From Kofleriaceae bacterium (GTDB taxonomy: Bacteria > Myxococcota_A > Polyangia > Haliangiales > Haliangiaceae), in NCBI GenBank assembly GCA_018057825.1, contig JAGPCY010000028.1, positions 58,142 through 122,141 of the forward strand: 64,000 nt of DNA. The letters are read 5' to 3'. Under the pieces are notes generated by a model. The model made no database searches, was not told the origin of the DNA, and saw nothing but the letters and a program-made list of their open reading frames with translations. Below are positions 58,784-64,000 of this stretch, in pieces (positions within the stretch are counted from its first letter, which is position 1; every line of letters begins with the position of its first letter). A program made the translations under genes and the position numbers.

Positions 58784-60298
58784 ATGCTCCGCCTGTTCGT
58801 GATCGCGCCGGCCAGCGTCCTCGTCGCCTGCGCCGAGCCGGCCCCCGAGTGTGTGCCGACCGCCGGCGGCCCGATCGCGGTGGTCGAGGGTGCCGCCGTG
58901 ACCGCGACCCTCGGCTGCGCGACCGAGGGCGAGGCCCGGCCCCCCGAGGCCTGGCAGATCACCGGCCTGCCCGACGGCGCGACCTTCGATCCGGCGACCG
59001 CGACCATCGCCTGGGTGCCGCGCCTCGACCAGGCCGCGGTCTACACGGTCGAACTCGCGGTCGCCGACGAAGCCACCACGGGCAGCCTGCGGATCGCGGT
59101 GGCCGACGCCTTCGACGCTCCCGGCAACGTGCCGCCCCTCGATCCGGTGCGCTATCCCGACGAGCTCGGGGTGCCCGTCATCTTCGTCACCCCGCGGCCG
59201 ACCAGCGAGGACTACGCGCCGGTGACGGTGGTGTTCGGCGGCCGGGTCTACGCCGCCGAGGCCAAGCTGCGCGGCGCCAGCTCGCTCAGCTACCCCAAGC
59301 AGAGCTACACGCTCAAGTTCCCAGCGGGCGCCTACTTCCACGCGCCCGAGCTCGGCACCGGCTTCCCGGCCCGCAAGCGCATCGTCTTGACCTCGACCTT
59401 CGACGACAACAGCTACCTGCGCCAGCGCCTGGCCTACGAGCTGTGGAACCGGATGGACCCCGGCCACGTCCAGATCGCCGCCGCCAGCGCGGTCGTCTAC
59501 CTCGACGGCGAGTTCCACGGCCTGTACGCCCTGACCGACCACGTCGACAAGCACCGCTTCGCCGCCGCCGGCCTGGCCGAGACCGGCGACGTCTACAAGT
59601 CGATCAACCACGACGCGAACTTCGATCTCCGCCAGTACGACGGCGATCCCAAGCTGACCCTTCACGACGGATACACCAAGAAAGACGGCCTCCCCGAGGA
59701 AGGCCAGCCTGGCGCTTTCAACGCGATCGACGATCTCGTCGACTTCGTCGCGCGCCGCGACGACGCCACGTTCGCCGCCGAGGTCGCCACCCGGATCCAC
59801 GTGCCGGACTTCCGCGACTGGTACGTCTTCGCGACCTACGTCCTCGGCTCTGACTCCGGCGGCAAGAACGCGTACCTCTACCATGACCCCGCAGGGGGGC
59901 CGTGGCGCTATGCGCCGTGGGACTGGAACCACTCGTTCGGTCAGGCCTGGGAGACCTCGCGCACCGGCAGCGACGACTGGGATGGCTTCACCAACAAGAA
60001 CCGGCTGTTCGTGCGCCTCCTGGCCGACCCGGCGCTCGGCCCGACGGTCGCCGCGCGCTACCGCGAGCTCCTGGCCGGGCCGCTGGGCGAGGGCGAGGTG
60101 GTCGCGCTCTACGATCGGCTGGTGGCCGAGACCGCGGCGGTCGCCGCCCGCGACTGGCGGGCCTGGCGCGACGCCTACCGCGGCTTCGAGCGATGGAGCG
60201 ATCGCCGCGATCTGACCGAGCATCCGGACGAGGTCGCGTACGTGCGGACCTGGCTCAGCGAACGGGTCGCTTATCTGCGCGCGCGGTTCGCGCCGTAG
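58784..60298 (+). CDS. CotH-kinase-like lipoprotein
   Basis: A 504-residue protein from ATG 58784 (another Met is 18 bases upstream). The signal peptide MLRLFVIAPASVLVAC gives lipobox Cys 16. A putative Ig-like domain follows (about 30-110, ITGLPDGATFDPATATIAWVP). The CotH domain (about 125-500) has KLRGASSLSYPKQSYTLKF, RIVLTSTFDDNSYLRQRLAYELWNRM, VVYLDGEFHGLYALTDHVDKHRF, and APWDWNHSFGQ, the metal-site Asp region. CotH proteins in Bacillus phosphorylate spore-coat proteins; many bacterial homologues are surface proteins of unknown target. Only 24 bases separate it from the peptide gene, so it may be co-transcribed. Confidence 0.85.
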   Translation: MLRLFVIAPASVLVACAEPAPECVPTAGGPIAVVEGAAVTATLGCATEGEARPPEAWQITGLPDGATFDPATATIAWVPRLDQAAVYTVELAVADEATTGSLRIAVADAFDAPGNVPPLDPVRYPDELGVPVIFVTPRPTSEDYAPVTVVFGGRVYAAEAKLRGASSLSYPKQSYTLKFPAGAYFHAPELGTGFPARKRIVLTSTFDDNSYLRQRLAYELWNRMDPGHVQIAAASAVVYLDGEFHGLYALTDHVDKHRFAAAGLAETGDVYKSINHDANFDLRQYDGDPKLTLHDGYTKKDGLPEEGQPGAFNAIDDLVDFVARRDDATFAAEVATRIHVPDFRDWYVFATYVLGSDSGGKNAYLYHDPAGGPWRYAPWDWNHSFGQAWETSRTGSDDWDGFTNKNRLFVRLLADPALGPTVAARYRELLAGPLGEGEVVALYDRLVAETAAVAARDWRAWRDAYRGFERWSDRRDLTEHPDEVAYVRTWLSERVAYLRARFAP

Positions 60299-60379
60299 CG
60301 CCGCGCGGCGCGGCCGGGCGCACGGGCGCGGACGCCGCGAAGTGGACGGCCCGGTCGGCCGCGTGTTACCGACGCCGCC

Positions 60380-60967
60380 ATGTCGGACGAGGCCGCGCGG
60401 TGGCGCTTCCGCGAAGAGCACGCTGGGGTGTTCGCGCTCCTGTGGCGGCGGCTCGGCGAGTTCGACCTGGTGGACGTCGCCCTGGCCGACGCCTACCTGG
60501 CCGCGACCGCGGCCTGGGGCGACGGCATCCCGCACAACCCGGCGACCTGGATGGCGACCGTGGCGCTGTCGGTCACGACCGGCGTGGTCGCGCGCCGGCC
60601 CGAGGTGGCGCCGGCCTCGCCCCAGGACGATCTGCGGACGCTGTTCGCCTCGTGTTCGCACCCCGGCCTGACCGACGATCAGCGCGCGCTGCTCCTGACC
60701 CGGGCCGCCGCGGGGTTGATGCTGTTCGAGCTGGCCGAGCTGTGGGCCAGCCCCGAGGCCGAGCTCCGCCGCCGCCTCGAGGGCGCCAAGCTGGGGCTGC
60801 GCAAGCTGGGCGGCCGGGCCGCCGCCACGACCGACGAGCTCGCCGCGCGGGCCGCCGCCAGCGCCGAGGTGATCGCGCACATCCGGCGCGCGCCCGGCGC
60901 CGAGGCCGGCGCGGTGGCCGACCTCCTGGCCGGACATCACGGCCGCGCGTTTCGGACCCGGGAGTGA
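60380..60967 (+). CDS. Short ECF42-like RNA polymerase sigma factor
   Basis: A 195-residue protein. DAYLAATAAWGDGIPHNPATWMATVALS resembles the region-2 stretch of ECF42 sigma factors (ALxxWPxxGxPxNPxAWL). DDLRTLFASCSHPGLTDDQRALLLTRAAAGLMLFELAELWASPEAELRRRLEGAKLGLRK matches their region 4 (CCHPAL...EIARAFLV...RLxRAK). Full ECF42 proteins are about 400 residues with a C-terminal TPR-like domain, absent here. Region 2 is also shorter than usual at the N-terminus. It is either a compact variant or a decaying copy. Confidence 0.55.
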   Translation: MSDEAARWRFREEHAGVFALLWRRLGEFDLVDVALADAYLAATAAWGDGIPHNPATWMATVALSVTTGVVARRPEVAPASPQDDLRTLFASCSHPGLTDDQRALLLTRAAAGLMLFELAELWASPEAELRRRLEGAKLGLRKLGGRAAATTDELAARAAASAEVIAHIRRAPGAEAGAVADLLAGHHGRAFRTRE

Positions 60968-61033
60968 CGGCCTCCGTCGGCAAGCGCGGTCGAGGCGCGG
61001 GGTTCTTCGACCGACGCGCTGCTTCGCGGCCCC

Positions 61034-62584
<1,551 letters not shown>

Positions 62585-62633
62585 CGCGCGGACCATACAC
62601 CGAGGGCGCGCCGCGTCGTACCATCCGCCCGTC

Positions 62634-63668
62634 GTGCCGACGTCGATGCGCAATCGCCTGCTCGCCGGGTTCCTGGCGATGCTGGCCGTGATCGCGGGCG
62701 GCACCGCCGGCTACTGGTGGATCGGAGATGGGCGTTGGCCGTGGTTCGACTGCGCGTACATGACCGTCCTGTCGATCACCACGGTCGGCTACGGCGAGAC
62801 CTTGCCCGGCATGGACCAGATGACCGACGCCCGGGCTTTCACCATGCTGCTCCTGGTGTTCGGCACCGGGGTCCTGGTCTACTTCGCGTCGACGATCACC
62901 GCCTTCGTGGTCGAGGGCGATCTGCGCAACGTGTTGTCCGCCCAGCGGATGCGGAAGAGGATTCGCGCCATGAAGGATCACTTCGTCGTGTGCGGGGCCG
63001 GCTCGACCGGGCGGCACATCATCAACGAGCTGCTGACCACCGGTCATCGGGTGGTCGCGATCGACACCGACGAGGGCATCCTGCGCGACGTCGCCGCCGA
63101 TCATCCCAAGGCCGAGTACTCGTACATCGTCGGCGACGCCACCGACGACGAGGTCCTGGCCCAGGCCAACCTGGCGACCGCCAAGGGCCTGGGCGCGGCG
63201 CTGTCGGGCGACAAGGACAACCTGTACCTGGTGGTCGCGACCCGGCAGCTCAGCCCGGGCGCTCGGATCATCGCCCGCTGCTCCGAGCTGACCCACGTCG
63301 ACAAGCTCAAGCGAGCCGGGGCCGACGCCGTGGTGTCGCCCAACTTCATCGGCGGCATGCGCATGGTGTCGGAGCTGGTGCGTCCGACCGTGGTCAAGTT
63401 CCTCGACGAGATGCTGCGCGACAAGACCGCGCCGATCCGGATCGAGGAGGTCCAGATCGCCGACGGCGCCGACCTGTCGGGCCAGAGCCTGCGCGACGCC
63501 GACATCCGCGGCCGCGAGGGGCTAAACGTCCTGGCGATCCGCGTCGGCCCGAGCGCGCCGTGGGAGTACAACCCAGCCGCGGATCGGGTGTTGACCCCTG
63601 GCGCGATCCTGGTCGTCCTCGGCACCCCCGATCAGGTCCGCCGCCTGCGCGCGCGCGCGGCCGCGTAG
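62634..63668 (+). CDS. Two-helix potassium channel with RCK (TrkA-N/C) domains
   Basis: A 344-residue protein from GTG 62634 (ATG 62646 is an alternative). Membrane helix 1 lies at about 9-30. The pore loop has TVGYGE (50-55), the K+ selectivity signature. Helix 2 lies at about 68-92. The RCK N-domain begins at about 115, [19 protein letters not shown], with a Rossmann GAGSTG (121-126). The TrkA-C domain begins near 270 ([14 protein letters not shown]). The layout is that of a MthK-type channel gated by a ligand bound to RCK. It is divergent from the aldehyde dehydrogenase gene, 49 bp between the starts. Confidence 0.92.
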   Translation: MPTSMRNRLLAGFLAMLAVIAGGTAGYWWIGDGRWPWFDCAYMTVLSITTVGYGETLPGMDQMTDARAFTMLLLVFGTGVLVYFASTITAFVVEGDLRNVLSAQRMRKRIRAMKDHFVVCGAGSTGRHIINELLTTGHRVVAIDTDEGILRDVAADHPKAEYSYIVGDATDDEVLAQANLATAKGLGAALSGDKDNLYLVVATRQLSPGARIIARCSELTHVDKLKRAGADAVVSPNFIGGMRMVSELVRPTVVKFLDEMLRDKTAPIRIEEVQIADGADLSGQSLRDADIRGREGLNVLAIRVGPSAPWEYNPAADRVLTPGAILVVLGTPDQVRRLRARAAA

Positions 63669-63868
63669 CCTGGATGGCTGGTGTTTTTCGCGGCTGAGGA
63701 GATCGACGGGGATCCCCGACGTCAGTAGGTCCGGGGGGCGGCGTGCCTCGGCGCCGCGCGCGCGTCGGGCGGCACAGGCCGTCCTGAAGCCGCCAGGCTC
63801 GCCGCGCCGCCCCTGTTCCGTCGCTCTTCGGCGCCTGCACCGGCGCCGTGGCGTTTCACACCAGCCAC

Positions 63869-64000
63869 CTAGGTGGCCTCGCGGGCCTCGAGGTCGCGGA
63901 CCCAGGCGGGTGGGGAGGGGACGGGGTGGTAGTCGAGGTCGAGGCGGCGCTTGCCGCGGTCGTCGGCGACCCAGCACTCGAGCTCGCGGAGCCAGAGCTC
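63869..64000 (-). CDS. 3' end of an unidentified gene (cut by window edge)
   Basis: The last 43 codons of a reverse-strand frame ending at TAG 63871-63869. The sequence (ELWLRELECWVADDRGKRRL, then DLDYHPVPSPPAWVRDLEAREAT) is charged with no recognised domain. The 200 bp between it and the channel gene hold no gene that I can see. Confidence 0.45.
   Translation of the reverse strand, partial: ELWLRELECWVADDRGKRRLDLDYHPVPSPPAWVRDLEAREAT

Overview
The window is about 72% GC, densely coded on both strands, and looks like chromosome from a myxobacterium (Myxococcota; most like the Kofleriaceae/Haliangiales side). The evidence is indirect: several eukaryote-like Ser/Thr kinases, an FHA-GAF sigma54 activator, many lipoproteins with Asp/Ala-rich linkers (PDAAVDA type), Myxococcus Cys-rich repeats, a MYXO-CTERM-like tail, and a conserved translation gene cluster. 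The taxonomic call is inference; no 16S rRNA gene is present. I see no IS element, prophage, integrase or CRISPR array.

Layout. 1-2.2 kb: a Ser/Thr kinase cut by the window edge, divergent from a tail-anchored coiled-coil protein, then a small membrane protein. 2.2-4.7 kb: the ribosome-assembly GTPases era and der, coupled by an ATGA overlap. 4.7-11.6 kb: a minus-strand run of kinase, TPR-like exported protein, FHA-GAF-sigma54 activator and two lipoproteins, probably a signalling unit. 11.9-15.1 kb: a lamin-tail-like surface protein, an AarF/UbiB kinase, tRNA-Val and a GNAT acetyltransferase. 15.3-21.5 kb: the classic infC-rpmI-rplT-pheS-pheT-ihfA order followed by tRNA-Pro. infC and rpmI are separated by 0.7 kb of tandem and hexamer repeats that carries a likely promoter for the L35/L20/PheST/IHF genes. 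21.5-24.4 kb: surE, two small lipoproteins, a di-haem peroxidase and tRNA-Arg.

24.4-30.6 kb: two paralogous Cys-rich lipoproteins point inwards at a kinase-TPR gene pair; the right-hand copy has a one-base shift in its signal peptide. 30.7-40.0 kb: two adjacent giant lipoproteins made of 22 and 14 copies of a roughly 75-residue Gly/Thr/Cys repeat (divergent InlB-B type), clearly products of a tandem duplication. 40.2-44.8 kb: a kinase with a PEGA-like domain, an unknown protein, a beta-barrel-like protein with an Asp/Arg run, and a STAS plus zinc-ribbon protein. 45-54.6 kb: housekeeping genes gcvP, an APP1-like phosphatase, plsX, a DUF3025 protein, ricT/PSP1, holB and an aminotransferase.

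54.7-60.3 kb is the most unusual stretch. A large protein resembling the Phytophthora transglutaminase elicitor family, with a WGHCH active-site-like motif and a Pep-13-like VWNYPV motif, is divergent from a 78-residue peptide with a double-glycine leader, followed by a CotH-kinase lipoprotein. 60.4-64 kb: a short ECF42-like sigma factor, a BoxD/PaaZ-type aldehyde dehydrogenase, a K+ channel with RCK domain, and the 3' end of an unidentified gene.
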